From Lachnospiraceae bacterium (GTDB taxonomy: Bacteria > Bacillota > Clostridia > Lachnospirales > Lachnospiraceae): DNA of 44,308 nucleotides. Under the pieces are notes generated by a model. The model ran no database searches. It was not told the DNA's origin and saw only the letters and a list, made by a program, of their open reading frames with translations. Numbering within the stretch: the first letter of the stretch is position 1; the number at the start of each line of letters is the position of its first letter. The stretch spans positions 1 to 44,308 of the forward strand of contig JAFUAE010000046.1 in the NCBI GenBank assembly GCA_017460845.1, read 5' to 3'. Shown piece after piece: positions 9,214-15,821 of this stretch. Both the position numbers and the translations under genes were made by a program.

Positions 9214-9863
9214 ACGCTTTTCCGCCTCCTGCGCTGCTTCTGCACGGAGAATCCGAACTTCCCGAGCTTCCTGCCAAGCGCAAAATACTGGCCGTGGGAA
9301 TAGGCGATCAGACCGGTTGCATCCAGATCAAATCTCCCGCCCTCATCCAGATAAGTCTCGTCCACAGTGGCTCCGATCACTTCTCCCAGGAACATATCGT
9401 GCGACCCCAGAGGAAGGACCTGTTTTACCCTGCAGTAAATGTTGACCGGACTCTCCGCTATGGCCGGAGTATCCATCAGTTCGGAATGATATTCCGTAAG
9501 TCCCGTTTCGCGGAACTTGTCATAATCCCTTCCTGAGCGGACGCCGCACCAGTCACAGGCCTTGGTCAGATCCTCCGTCACGAGATTGACGACAAATTCT
9601 CCGCTTTCCTTTATTATGTGGTGGGACCAGCGGGTCGGACGCACGGATATGGAGACCATAGGCGGGTCGGAGCAGACTGTGCCGGCCCAGGCCACCGTAA
9701 TGATGTTGGTTTTGGTTTTTGGCGCGCTCCCGCCTGGATTTCCGGATTCTTCAGCGGGGCGGCTGTTTTCAGGCTTTTCCATACAGCTCACCATAACTGC
9801 CGGTACGGGATACAGCATATTTCCCGGCTTCCAGATCTGCTTTAAATGATTCTTTTTTTCCAT
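9210..9863 (-). CDS. flavin reductase family protein (FMN-binding split barrel)
   Basis: A 217-residue protein of the flavin-reductase-like FMN-binding family. It begins KQIWKPGNMLYPVPAVMVSC, then has the conserved block NIITVAWAGTVCSDPPMVSISVRPTRWSHHII (about 48-79), FVVNLVTEDL and CDWCGVRSGRD, as in clostridial members. It likely binds FMN; the electron donor and target are unknown. A longer frame starts at 9971, but the extra N-terminus would run through a terminator hairpin. The ATG at 9863 has AAGGA about eight bases upstream and gives the usual family length. It is the first gene of the sbcDC-alkD operon, an unusual neighbour for nuclease genes. Confidence 0.88.
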   Translation of the reverse strand: MEKKNHLKQIWKPGNMLYPVPAVMVSCMEKPENSRPAEESGNPGGSAPKTKTNIITVAWAGTVCSDPPMVSISVRPTRWSHHIIKESGEFVVNLVTEDLTKACDWCGVRSGRDYDKFRETGLTEYHSELMDTPAIAESPVNIYCRVKQVLPLGSHDMFLGEVIGATVDETYLDEGGRFDLDATGLIAYSHGQYFALGRKLGKFGFSVQKQRRRRKSV

Positions 9864-9897
9864 TGAAACAGTCCTTAATGTTTTCATCCTGTTGATT

Positions 9898-9936
9898 TTC
9901 GAAAAAGATGTCTGCAATATCTTACAGACATCTTTT
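9898..9936 (-). terminator. rho-independent terminator of the threonine aldolase gene
   Basis: Perfect 12-bp inverted repeat AAAAGATGTCTG (9903-9914) / CAGACATCTTTT (9925-9936) with a ten-base loop. On the minus strand it ends in TTTTTCG. It separates the threonine aldolase gene from the repair operon and rules out the longer start of the flavin reductase. Confidence 0.85.
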
Positions 9937-10013
9937 ATTTCATGTATGCGTTGCGGCAATAATGCCGGCACGAAGCTTTCCCTTCATTCCATGACTTTGC
10001 ATTCAAATACCCT

Positions 10014-11117
10014 TCATGTCTGCACACGCCCAAGGAATGCATCTACCTCCTCCTCTGTCGTGCCCCAGCCCGTCACCAACCTGATTGGTATCAGGCCGTC
10101 CTGTTCGGGTGCCCAGCGGTGGAAGAAAAAGTCTTTTTCGAGCTCTTCCACGAGAGCAGCCGGCAAAAGTGGAAATACCTGGTTGGTGGAGGTTTCGCAG
10201 TAAAAACGAAAGCCTGCTTCCCGGAGTCCCTTCCTTAAGCGATCAGCAAGCCGGTTCTCATGCTGCGCAATATCAAAGTAAAGGCACCGGTATTCATTGA
10301 TTCCGACACGATCCGGGCAAAGCATCTCAGCACCTGCTTCAATTGATTGAGCATCCGTTCTACCCGGATACGGTGCAAGCAGCGCTTCGAACTGCACGCC
10401 GAGGAGCCTTCCCTTTGCCAGCATACCGCCCTGATGCTTGATCATCCAGCGGAAATGATCGTTCAGCTCCTGATTGCGGATCACGAGCGCTTCTCCGAAG
10501 AGCGCCCCGTTCTTGGTCCCACCGATATAGAAGGCATCGCAAAGTCCGGCCAGCTCCTGCAGCGAAAGGTCATTTTCTGCGGAGCAGAGCGCGGACCCGA
10601 GCCGGGCGCCGTCCACATAAAGGAGCAGTCCCAACTCACGGCAAAGTGTTGCAATCGACTGCATTTCCATCCTGCTGTAAAGCGTCCCTGTCTCCGTCGG
10701 CTGGGAAAGATATACCATGCGCGGCATGGCGGTATGCTCGTCCTCGCCTTCCCGGTAAGCCTCGCGGATCAGCTCTGCAGTCAGCTTCCCGTTGACCCCG
10801 GGTACTGCCGTCACACGGTGGCCCGTGCCCTCAACTGCCCCAGTCTCATGGACATAGATATGAGCCGTCCTCGCCGCAATCACAGACTCATAGGGGCGGA
10901 GCGCAGCTGCAATTACGGTTACATTGCAGGAAGTACCGCCGGTCATAAAATGTACGCCGCAATCCGGAAGCCCCGTCATTTCCCGGATGATCGCCGCTGC
11001 GTGCTCACAATGCGGATCGATCCCATATCCGTCTGTATGCTCCGGGTTGGTTGCGTTGAGAGCCTCCAGTACCTTCGGATGCGCCCCCTGGCTGTAATCT
11101 GAACGAAAATAAATCAT
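10014..11117 (-). CDS. ltaE: low-specificity L-threonine aldolase
   Basis: A 367-residue PLP-dependent fold-type I enzyme that splits L-threonine or L-allo-threonine into glycine and acetaldehyde. The family pattern is clear: FRSDYSQGAHPKVLEAL at the start, HFMTGGTSCNVTVIAAAL, THIY-like HETGAVEGTGHRV, LYVDGARLGSAL (about residues 175-186) and the PLP-lysine site YIGGTKNGALFGEAL (about 195-210). The first in-frame ATG is at 11162, but the ATG at 11117 has AGGAG seven bases upstream and starts at the usual family position. The gene is followed by a clear terminator, and a large hairpin lies between it and trpB upstream. Acetaldehyde and glycine production would serve amino-acid metabolism. Confidence 0.93.
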   Translation of the reverse strand: MIYFRSDYSQGAHPKVLEALNATNPEHTDGYGIDPHCEHAAAIIREMTGLPDCGVHFMTGGTSCNVTVIAAALRPYESVIAARTAHIYVHETGAVEGTGHRVTAVPGVNGKLTAELIREAYREGEDEHTAMPRMVYLSQPTETGTLYSRMEMQSIATLCRELGLLLYVDGARLGSALCSAENDLSLQELAGLCDAFYIGGTKNGALFGEALVIRNQELNDHFRWMIKHQGGMLAKGRLLGVQFEALLAPYPGRTDAQSIEAGAEMLCPDRVGINEYRCLYFDIAQHENRLADRLRKGLREAGFRFYCETSTNQVFPLLPAALVEELEKDFFFHRWAPEQDGLIPIRLVTGWGTTEEEVDAFLGRVQT

Positions 11118-11206
11118 AAATCCACTCCTGACTGCGTATATCAGCGTCTCCCGCTTCTTCAAACATAGCAGAAAACTGTACGAGAATCTACGAAAGAAAT
11201 CATAAA

Positions 11207-11261
11207 CTCCGGGTCTCAGACTGTAAATACATTCACTGTAAATACATTCTGAAACCCGGAG
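11207..11261 (-). terminator. long hairpin with a tandem 15-bp repeat in its loop, after trpB
   Basis: CTCCGGGTCTCAG (11207-11219) pairs with CTGAAACCCGGAG (11249-11261), 13 positions with one mismatch. The loop holds two perfect copies of ACTGTAAATACATTC (11220-11234 and 11235-11249). On the minus strand it is followed by TTTATGATTTCTTTC. It is probably the trpB terminator; the loop repeat is unusual. Confidence 0.65.
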
Positions 11262-11309
11262 CCGTACAAATTTCTGTATTTCCTGTCCTCTATTGCTCCC
11301 GATGCTCTT

Positions 11310-12566
11310 TTATTCTGCTCTCTTCGCCGCCATCTTCTCCAGGAACTCATCCCCGTAGCCGTAATGCTCGACCACATAATCAAGATCCTTGTCACCGCGG
11401 CCTGAAATGTTAACGAGCACCGATCCCGTCATGCCGGTCCTTGCGATCCGGATGGCATGCGCCAGTGCATGTGAGCTTTCGATTGCCGGAATAATTCCCT
11501 CATGCCTGCAAAGCAGGAAAAGCGCCTCGATTGCATCCTCATCGCCAATCGTCACATATTTGACACGGTCCATATCGTGCAGGAGCGCATGCTCCGGTCC
11601 TGCTGCCGGATAATCCAGACCGCTCGCATTGGAATAAACCGGAGCCGGATCGCCGTTTTCATCCGCCAGCATAATGCTGTTAAAGCCATGCATTACGCCT
11701 TCCCTGCCATAAGTAATAGACGCCGCATGATCGCCAAGCTTCGGTCCGCGTCCAAGCGGCTCTACGCCGACCAGCTCCACCGGATCCGCCAGGAATGGCG
11801 TAAACATGCCGATCGCATTGGAGCCTCCTCCGACGCAGGCCACGACCTGATCCGGAAGATGTCCGGTCTGGCTCTTGAACTGCTCTCTGGCTTCCTCACC
11901 GATCACAAACTGGAAGTCACGCACCATAAGCGGGAACGGATGCGGTCCTGCCGCTGTGCCGATGCAATAGACGGCATCCTTATATTCTTTGGAATAAGCC
12001 ATAAATGCTGCGTCAACAGCTTCCTTCAGCGTCTTCAGGCCGAAGCTGACGGGCACGACATTTGCCCCGAGCATCTTCATGCGTGTGACATTCGGCGCCT
12101 GTTTGACAATGTCGACCTCGCCCATATAGATATCGCACTCGAGTCCGAAGTATGCAGCTGCAGTCGCGAGCGCCACACCGTGCTGTCCGGCGCCGGTCTC
12201 CGCGATCAGCTTCTTTTTGCCCATATATTTGGCAAGCAGACCCTCGCCCATGCAGTGGTTAAGCTTGTGCGCACCTGTATGGTTGAGATCCTCACGCTTT
12301 AAGTAGATCTGGGTCCTGCCGAGAAGATTGGACAAATTCTGGCAATGATAAACCGGCGTGGGCCTTCCCTGGAAATCTCTTCTGATCCTGCGGAGCTCTG
12401 CGATAAACTGCGCAGACTGCGCGATCGTATGGTATGCTTCCGCATATTCGTTGAAAGCCTTGATCAGTTCCGGATCCTTAAGATAGTTGCCGCCGTATTT
12501 TCCGAAATATCCGTCCTGAGTCGGATACTCCTTCAGATAATTGTCAAAGTCACGATACTTATTCAT
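11310..12566 (-). CDS. trpB: tryptophan synthase beta subunit
   Basis: A 418-residue PLP enzyme that joins indole and L-serine into L-tryptophan. It is colinear with TrpB1-type subunits: [45 protein letters not shown] with the PLP lysine at about residue 101, [19 protein letters not shown] near the end and the phosphate-binding [11 protein letters not shown]. The frame runs up to 12644, but the ATG at 12566 has AGGGAG seven bases upstream and gives the standard N-terminus. A TATAAT-like -10 is at 12616-12621 on the minus strand. No trpA, trpC or other trp gene is near, so this is an orphan copy. It may salvage indole, or trpA may lie elsewhere. Confidence 0.95.
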   Translation of the reverse strand: MNKYRDFDNYLKEYPTQDGYFGKYGGNYLKDPELIKAFNEYAEAYHTIAQSAQFIAELRRIRRDFQGRPTPVYHCQNLSNLLGRTQIYLKREDLNHTGAHKLNHCMGEGLLAKYMGKKKLIAETGAGQHGVALATAAAYFGLECDIYMGEVDIVKQAPNVTRMKMLGANVVPVSFGLKTLKEAVDAAFMAYSKEYKDAVYCIGTAAGPHPFPLMVRDFQFVIGEEAREQFKSQTGHLPDQVVACVGGGSNAIGMFTPFLADPVELVGVEPLGRGPKLGDHAASITYGREGVMHGFNSIMLADENGDPAPVYSNASGLDYPAAGPEHALLHDMDRVKYVTIGDEDAIEALFLLCRHEGIIPAIESSHALAHAIRIARTGMTGSVLVNISGRGDKDLDYVVEHYGYGDEFLEKMAAKRAE

Positions 12567-12712
12567 AACCCGCTCCCTTTCCTGCTGATAATCAATTTCG
12601 GAGTATATTAAGTGGATTATACTATCATTTCCGGAATTAATCATCAGTCAAGTTGTGCATTGCGGCAGAAACTTTGAATGACTGTGCCGCTGTTCAGCCA
12701 GGCGGAGGCCGA

Positions 12713-12740
12713 TAAAAAGGCCAGACCCGAAGGTCTGACC
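12713..12740 (-). terminator. terminator upstream of trpB
   Basis: GGCCAGACC (12719-12727), loop CGAA, GGTCTGACC (12732-12740), with one mismatch-free 9-bp stem if G-T pairs are allowed. On the minus strand it is followed by TTTTTATC. It ends transcription of the small gene at 12840-13070, or acts as an attenuator in front of trpB. Confidence 0.75.
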
Positions 12741-12757
12741 CTGAAAGACTTAGGAAA

Positions 12758-12793
12758 CCCCGCTAAACTTCGATTTTCCGATAGGTTCCGGGG
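12758..12793. other. structured intergenic stem next to the trpB terminator
   Basis: CCCCG (12758-12762) pairs with CGGGG (12789-12793). Inside, AAC/GTT and TCG/CGA can extend the stem. It lies between the small Nif11-like gene and the terminator at 12713-12740. It has no T-run and no recognised riboswitch motif; its role is unknown. Confidence 0.35.
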
Positions 12794-12839
12794 ATGCCGC
12801 CGTTATTCTTTGATTTAATTGTATCTGAAATCCTTCTCT

Positions 12840-13070
12840 TTACTTCAGATATTTGCTGATGATCTCCATCGGATCCTTGCCGGCGCTGCCCGCCAGATGC
12901 TCGCGAATAATCTTTTCCAGCGTACCCTCCATGAAGTCCGGAATATCGATACCTCCCGCCTTCTCAATTGCCTTAATGGGCGCAGTCTGAAACTCCTCGA
13001 TCAGCTTCGGATCCGACTGGATCCGGTTGACGATCTCCGCAGCCTTTTCTTTTGAAAGCATGTTCAACAT
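12840..13070 (-). CDS. small Nif11/NHLP-leader-like protein
   Basis: A small acidic protein of 76 residues: LSKEKAAEIVNRIQSDPKL, then EEFQTAPIKAIEKAGGIDIP and a C-terminal helix ending EIISKYLK. The order (helix, short loop, DP..L..F...P..A.E..G...P) resembles the Nif11 / nitrile-hydratase-like leader group and related stand-alone small proteins of Clostridia. No Cys/Ser/Thr-rich core follows, and no lanthionine synthetase, radical SAM or peptidase-exporter is near, so it is unlikely to be a natural-product precursor here. Three in-frame ATGs are close together. AGGAGG is only two bases from the first and eight from the second, so the second (13070) is chosen. Function unknown. Confidence 0.7.
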   Translation of the reverse strand: MLNMLSKEKAAEIVNRIQSDPKLIEEFQTAPIKAIEKAGGIDIPDFMEGTLEKIIREHLAGSAGKDPMEIISKYLK

Positions 13071-13165
13071 ATACATATCCTCCTGATGATTGCCTTGCAG
13101 TTAAAACTCCGGTTACAGTATCTATTTTATCAGAGTTTACGAGAACCGGAATGTAAAATTGCGTC

Positions 13166-13621
13166 TTAAGCCTCCATTCCGAGTAAAGCCTTCTCCAAAA
13201 GACCTTTCAGCTGTGTCAGCTCTCCGGCGGAAAGCTTAATGCAGCCCTCCATCGCGCAGGGCACCTCCAGTGCTTTTTCCTTTAATACTTCCCCCTCAGC
13301 CGTCAGCCGGATCAGAAGCTTTCGTTCATTCTCTTCGGGACGGATCCTGCTGATCAGTCCCTGCTTCTCCAGCCTTTTCAGCAGCGGTGCAAGCGTCCCC
13401 GAGTCCAGATGGACCTTCTTTCCGAGGTCTCCCTCTGTCAGGCTTCCGAATTCCCAGAGTACCATCATCACAAGATATTGCGTATAGGTCAGCTTCAGGC
13501 TATCCAGCGGCCCGCGGTACAGCCGAACGACCTCCTTGGCGCAGGCATACAGAGGAAAGCAGAGCTGGTTCTCCAGCCGGATACTGTCATATCTGCTTTC
13601 TGCAGCTTCCTGTTGTATCAT
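13166..13621 (-). CDS. MarR family transcriptional regulator
   Basis: A 151-residue MarR-type winged-helix repressor of the OhrR-like size class: LENQLCFPLYACAKEVVRLY (helix 1), TYTQYLVMMVLWEFGSLTEGDLGKKVHLDSGTLAPLLKRLEKQGLISR (recognition region, about residues 42-90) and a wing with RPEENERKLLIRLT. A Cys near the N-terminus (LENQLCFPLY) is at the position of the redox-sensing cysteine of OhrR/organic-peroxide sensors, so it may be a thiol-based redox switch; that is inference. It overlaps the stop of the flavodoxin gene by the four bases ATGA and is cotranscribed with it, so it probably controls that operon in response to oxidants or electrophiles. Confidence 0.92.
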   Translation of the reverse strand: MIQQEAAESRYDSIRLENQLCFPLYACAKEVVRLYRGPLDSLKLTYTQYLVMMVLWEFGSLTEGDLGKKVHLDSGTLAPLLKRLEKQGLISRIRPEENERKLLIRLTAEGEVLKEKALEVPCAMEGCIKLSAGELTQLKGLLEKALLGMEA

Positions 13622-14010
13622 AAAAATTTCCCTGCAAATGCTGCAGCCTGCTTCAGCTGTTCCTCAGTCGGCATATTTTTCACGTGAAATGTTTCCGCCT
13701 CTGCCGGAATGCCAGCTTCCTCAAGCCCTTTCCTGATCAGATCGAGGGCATGCTTTGATATCCATGAAGTCGAGAAGATAACTGCCCTTTTGGCATCCCC
13801 GGCTTTTAAACTCTTCAGATACTCTTTCATATGTCTGTCTATGCCGTAAGCATAGAGTGCCCCGCCGATAAACAGGGTATCTGCCGGTTCTGTAAGCGGA
13901 GCGTTTTCAGCATCTACGGAAACCGCTTCTACTCCGGCTGCTGCCGCAATTGCCTCGGCAAGCGCCTTTGTATTGCCGGATCTTGAATAATATCTGACTG
14001 CAGTACTCAT
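13618..14010 (-). CDS. short flavodoxin-like protein
   Basis: A 130-residue flavodoxin-fold protein. The N-terminus AVRYYSRSGNTKALAEAIA is a classic FMN phosphate-binding loop (SxSGNT). FIGGALYAYGIDRHMKEYL is the second FMN loop, and the rest follows the alternating beta/alpha pattern. It is somewhat shorter than electron-transfer flavodoxins. It likely carries electrons for an oxidoreductase in this anaerobe. It is the first gene of a two-gene unit with the MarR regulator (ATGA overlap), suggesting that its level changes with redox stress. AAGGA-like sequence lies just before the ATG. Confidence 0.88.
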   Translation of the reverse strand: MSTAVRYYSRSGNTKALAEAIAAAAGVEAVSVDAENAPLTEPADTLFIGGALYAYGIDRHMKEYLKSLKAGDAKRAVIFSTSWISKHALDLIRKGLEEAGIPAEAETFHVKNMPTEEQLKQAAAFAGKFL

Positions 14011-14078
14011 ATAACCATCCTTTCTTCAATCCGCTGATGCGGAATGACTCTGGCCGGACCGGACCGTACGGTTCTTCT

Positions 14079-14108
14079 TAAAAGCCGGCCGCCTTTTCGG
14101 ACGGCCGG
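14079..14108 (-). terminator. rho-independent terminator of the ferritin-like gene
   Basis: CCGGCCGCC (14085-14093), loop TTTTCG, GACGGCCGG (14100-14108), with AAAA immediately on the left, so on the minus strand the 9-bp GC stem is followed by CTTTTAAG. Confidence 0.85.
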
Positions 14109-14127
14109 TAATGTTTCATGCAAGAGC

Positions 14128-14583
14128 TTACATCTGACGAAGGATCCAGTTTGTCTTGCCGATGCACTCGATCAGTTCAAGCTGACCCTGACCCCAGTAC
14201 ATATCCTCCTCTTCATCCTGATAATACTCCTTGAGAATGTCAAAGGTAGAATAATCATCGCGTGCAGCCTCAGTAATCTCCTTCAGCCATGCAAGTCCTG
14301 CCTTGGATACTTCCAGATCATACTTGACCCAGTCTACCGGATCCTTGCAAACCGGAGCTTCCTTCTTTGCCTCAAGCTTCACCTCGCAGCCGAGATCAAG
14401 AAGTCTGTCGATGCACTTTGTCACATATCCGCGCTCTTCCTCGGCATGCTCTGCATATTTATCGGCAAGCTTTGTGAGTCCTTCACTTGCGAAGATCCTG
14501 GACTGAAGCTGATGTCCGTCTGCCTGCTGGGCAAGATCTGTTACGATTGTCTGAAGTCCTGCGATTACTTTTTCGTTTGCCAT
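14128..14583 (-). CDS. ferritin-like (bacterioferritin-type) diiron protein
   Basis: A 151-residue four-helix protein resembling ferritin/bacterioferritin-like proteins of anaerobes. Candidate diiron ligands are the Glu in RIFASEGLTKLADKYAEHAEEE with a His three to four residues before an acidic patch (about 30-50), and the later EYYQDEEEDMYWGQ (about 120-135). Such proteins store iron or detoxify peroxide and oxygen. It begins at an ATG preceded by GGAGG. A well-spaced promoter (14673-14701) lies about 90 bases upstream with repeated GCGCACAA in the leader, and a Fur-type palindrome lies above it. Single-gene unit with its own terminator. Whether it is a true bacterioferritin (haem ligand Met) is not certain. 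Confidence 0.75.
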   Translation of the reverse strand: MANEKVIAGLQTIVTDLAQQADGHQLQSRIFASEGLTKLADKYAEHAEEERGYVTKCIDRLLDLGCEVKLEAKKEAPVCKDPVDWVKYDLEVSKAGLAWLKEITEAARDDYSTFDILKEYYQDEEEDMYWGQGQLELIECIGKTNWILRQM

Positions 14584-14640
14584 GAAAATTCCCTCCGTTT
14601 GTAATATTTTATTTGAAAAATCTTTTTTATAACTGATTGT

Positions 14641-14667
14641 GCGCTATTTGGTTGTGCGCAACTTATG
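14641..14667 (-). promoter_or_regulatory. direct repeat GCGCACAA in the leader of the ferritin-like gene
   Basis: On the minus strand the leader contains GCGCACAA twice in the same direction, about 15 bases apart. It lies between the promoter and the ribosome binding site, as expected for a binding site of a regulator or a structured leader. No match to a known operator is recognised. Confidence 0.35.
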
Positions 14668-14672
14668 TATTT

Positions 14673-14701
14673 ATAATACAGCCTCTTAGGAATATCCTCA
14701 A
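14673..14701 (-). promoter_or_regulatory. sigma-A type promoter of the ferritin-like gene
   Basis: On the minus strand TTGAGG (14701-14696) and TATTAT (14678-14673) are separated by exactly 17 bases. They stand 90-118 bases before the ATG of the ferritin-like gene. Confidence 0.65.
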
Positions 14702-14722
14702 TTTAGAAACGGTATCGTTCCT

Positions 14723-14735
14723 TCTCATAATGAGA
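14723..14735. promoter_or_regulatory. Fur/PerR-type palindrome candidate
   Basis: TCTCAT-A-ATGAGA is a perfect 6-1-6 palindrome, extendable by one weaker base on each side to the 7-1-7 geometry of Fur-family boxes. It lies just above the -35 of the ferritin-like gene. A second copy of ATGAGAGA in inverted arrangement follows within 25 bases (14730-14757 region). Confidence 0.4.
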
Positions 14736-14949
14736 GAAATATATTGTTCTCTCTCATTTCTGGCTTATTCCCCTTCATCTGCCCGCTATAAATAACCGGG
14801 GCCTGTCTCCCGATAACAAATGCTGCCATAAAAAACAGAGCGTCCCCTTACTGGAAACGCCCTGTCCGCATTCAGATAATTTGATGATGAGACCGAAAGC
14901 CTCACGAATAATGTAATACAGATTCTTCTGCCTCTGCAGATCCTCTGTC

Positions 14950-15462
14950 TTACAGCTTTTCTGCAAATGCGCGGATCTCTGCAAGCTTTGCCTCGGAGCC
15001 ATTCTCCTCTCCTGCTGCCGTGATCACACCCATATCCTCAAAGCCCATAAACGCGCACATGCCCTTATAGGTACCGATTGCGCCTGCATACGGTTCCGGT
15101 GAAGCAGAGCTCAGAAGCAGCGCAGCCTTGGTTGCTTTTGCCGGCTTTCCGATGCAGTAAACTCTCTGGATCGCAGCATGGAGCTGGGCTGTCATGCCGA
15201 AATAGTAGATCGGTGATGCATATACGACCATGTCACAATCAAGATATGCAGGCATCACCTTCTCCATATCATCCTTCTGGATGCACTTGCCTTCTCCCTT
15301 TGTATGGCAGTATTCGCATCCAAGACATCCTGCGATTTTCATCTTGCCGACATGGAGTACTTCTACCTCGTGTCCGGCAGCCTTCGCACCTTCTTCAAAT
15401 GCAGCGACCATGGCTGCAGTATTGCCAATCTTCGGACTTCCATTTAAAACCGCAATTTTCAT
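14950..15462 (-). CDS. flavodoxin-fold NAD(P)H:FMN oxidoreductase family protein
   Basis: A 170-residue protein of the NADPH-dependent FMN reductase / multimeric flavodoxin (WrbA-like) group. It starts MKIAVLNGSPKIGNTAAMV, the FMN phosphate loop, then has GCLGCEYCHTKGEGKCIQKDDM (about 46-67), the Cys-bearing insertion common in clostridial members, and YASPIYYFGMTAQLHA (about 81-96), the second FMN loop. It probably reduces quinones, nitro compounds or disulfides, or passes electrons to an Fe-S partner. AAGGAGG precedes the ATG. The gene stands alone between two regulatory regions and may share stress control with the flavodoxin and ferritin-like neighbours on the same strand. Confidence 0.9.
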   Translation of the reverse strand: MKIAVLNGSPKIGNTAAMVAAFEEGAKAAGHEVEVLHVGKMKIAGCLGCEYCHTKGEGKCIQKDDMEKVMPAYLDCDMVVYASPIYYFGMTAQLHAAIQRVYCIGKPAKATKAALLLSSASPEPYAGAIGTYKGMCAFMGFEDMGVITAAGEENGSEAKLAEIRAFAEKL

Positions 15463-15488
15463 ACTTGCCTCCTTAACAGTAAATAACC

Positions 15489-15515
15489 AATGCTAAATGA
15501 GAATATTGTAGCATT
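15489..15515. promoter_or_regulatory. inverted repeat upstream of the FMN oxidoreductase gene
   Basis: AATGCTA (15489-15495) and TAGCATT (15509-15515) form a perfect 7-bp inverted repeat with a 13-base spacer, 27-53 bases before the start codon. It may be an operator. The spacer holds AATGAGAATATTG, similar to AATGAGAGAAATATATTG above the ferritin-like gene, hinting at a shared regulator. Confidence 0.4.
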
Positions 15516-15610
15516 TTGATTATACCACCCGCGTCCCCGATAGAAAAATGTAAGAAAGCATCAAAATTCTCTCATTTTTTTGATTGTTGTATTTTAATGT
15601 TACCGGCTTT

Positions 15611-15733
15611 CACTTGTTACTATGAAAGTCAACGATCCAATCTCATAGGAGAGCGAAGCGATCCGTTATGAGATGGATGCTTTAGCTGAGCAAGTCGAAG
15701 ACGCAGCTCGAGTGTTACTTTCATGTATGTGAA
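15611..15733. repeat. MITE-like palindromic element, copy A
   Basis: A non-coding stretch in the 358-base gap between two genes. Its ends are imperfect inverted repeats: CACTTGTTACTATGAAAGT (15611-15629) against ACTTTCATGTATGTG (15717-15731). Inside is a second inverted repeat, ATCCAATCTCATA (15635-15647) / TATGAGATGGAT (15667-15678), around GCGAAGCG, and then GCAAGTCGAAGACGCAGC. The internal GCAAGTC...GACGCAG and the ends reappear in copy B at 18117-18200. A short related tail (GACAGCGAAGCTGTTATGAAA) continues to about 15760. No coding potential. Confidence 0.6.
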
Positions 15734-15821
15734 ACGACAGCGAAGCTGTTATGAAACTTGATATGAACATTTATCTTCGTTAAAATATAATTAATTTGCA
15801 GAACAAGGAGGAAACAGTTTT

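Noticed and set aside
12567..12839. T-box or tryptophan attenuator in front of trpB
   Set aside because: No AGGGTGG T-box motif, no specifier loop and no Trp-rich leader peptide were found; only a terminator and one stem are visible.
12840..13070. Ribosomally made natural-product precursor
   Set aside because: The small protein looks like a leader, but there is no core peptide with Cys/Ser/Thr and no modifying or export gene nearby.
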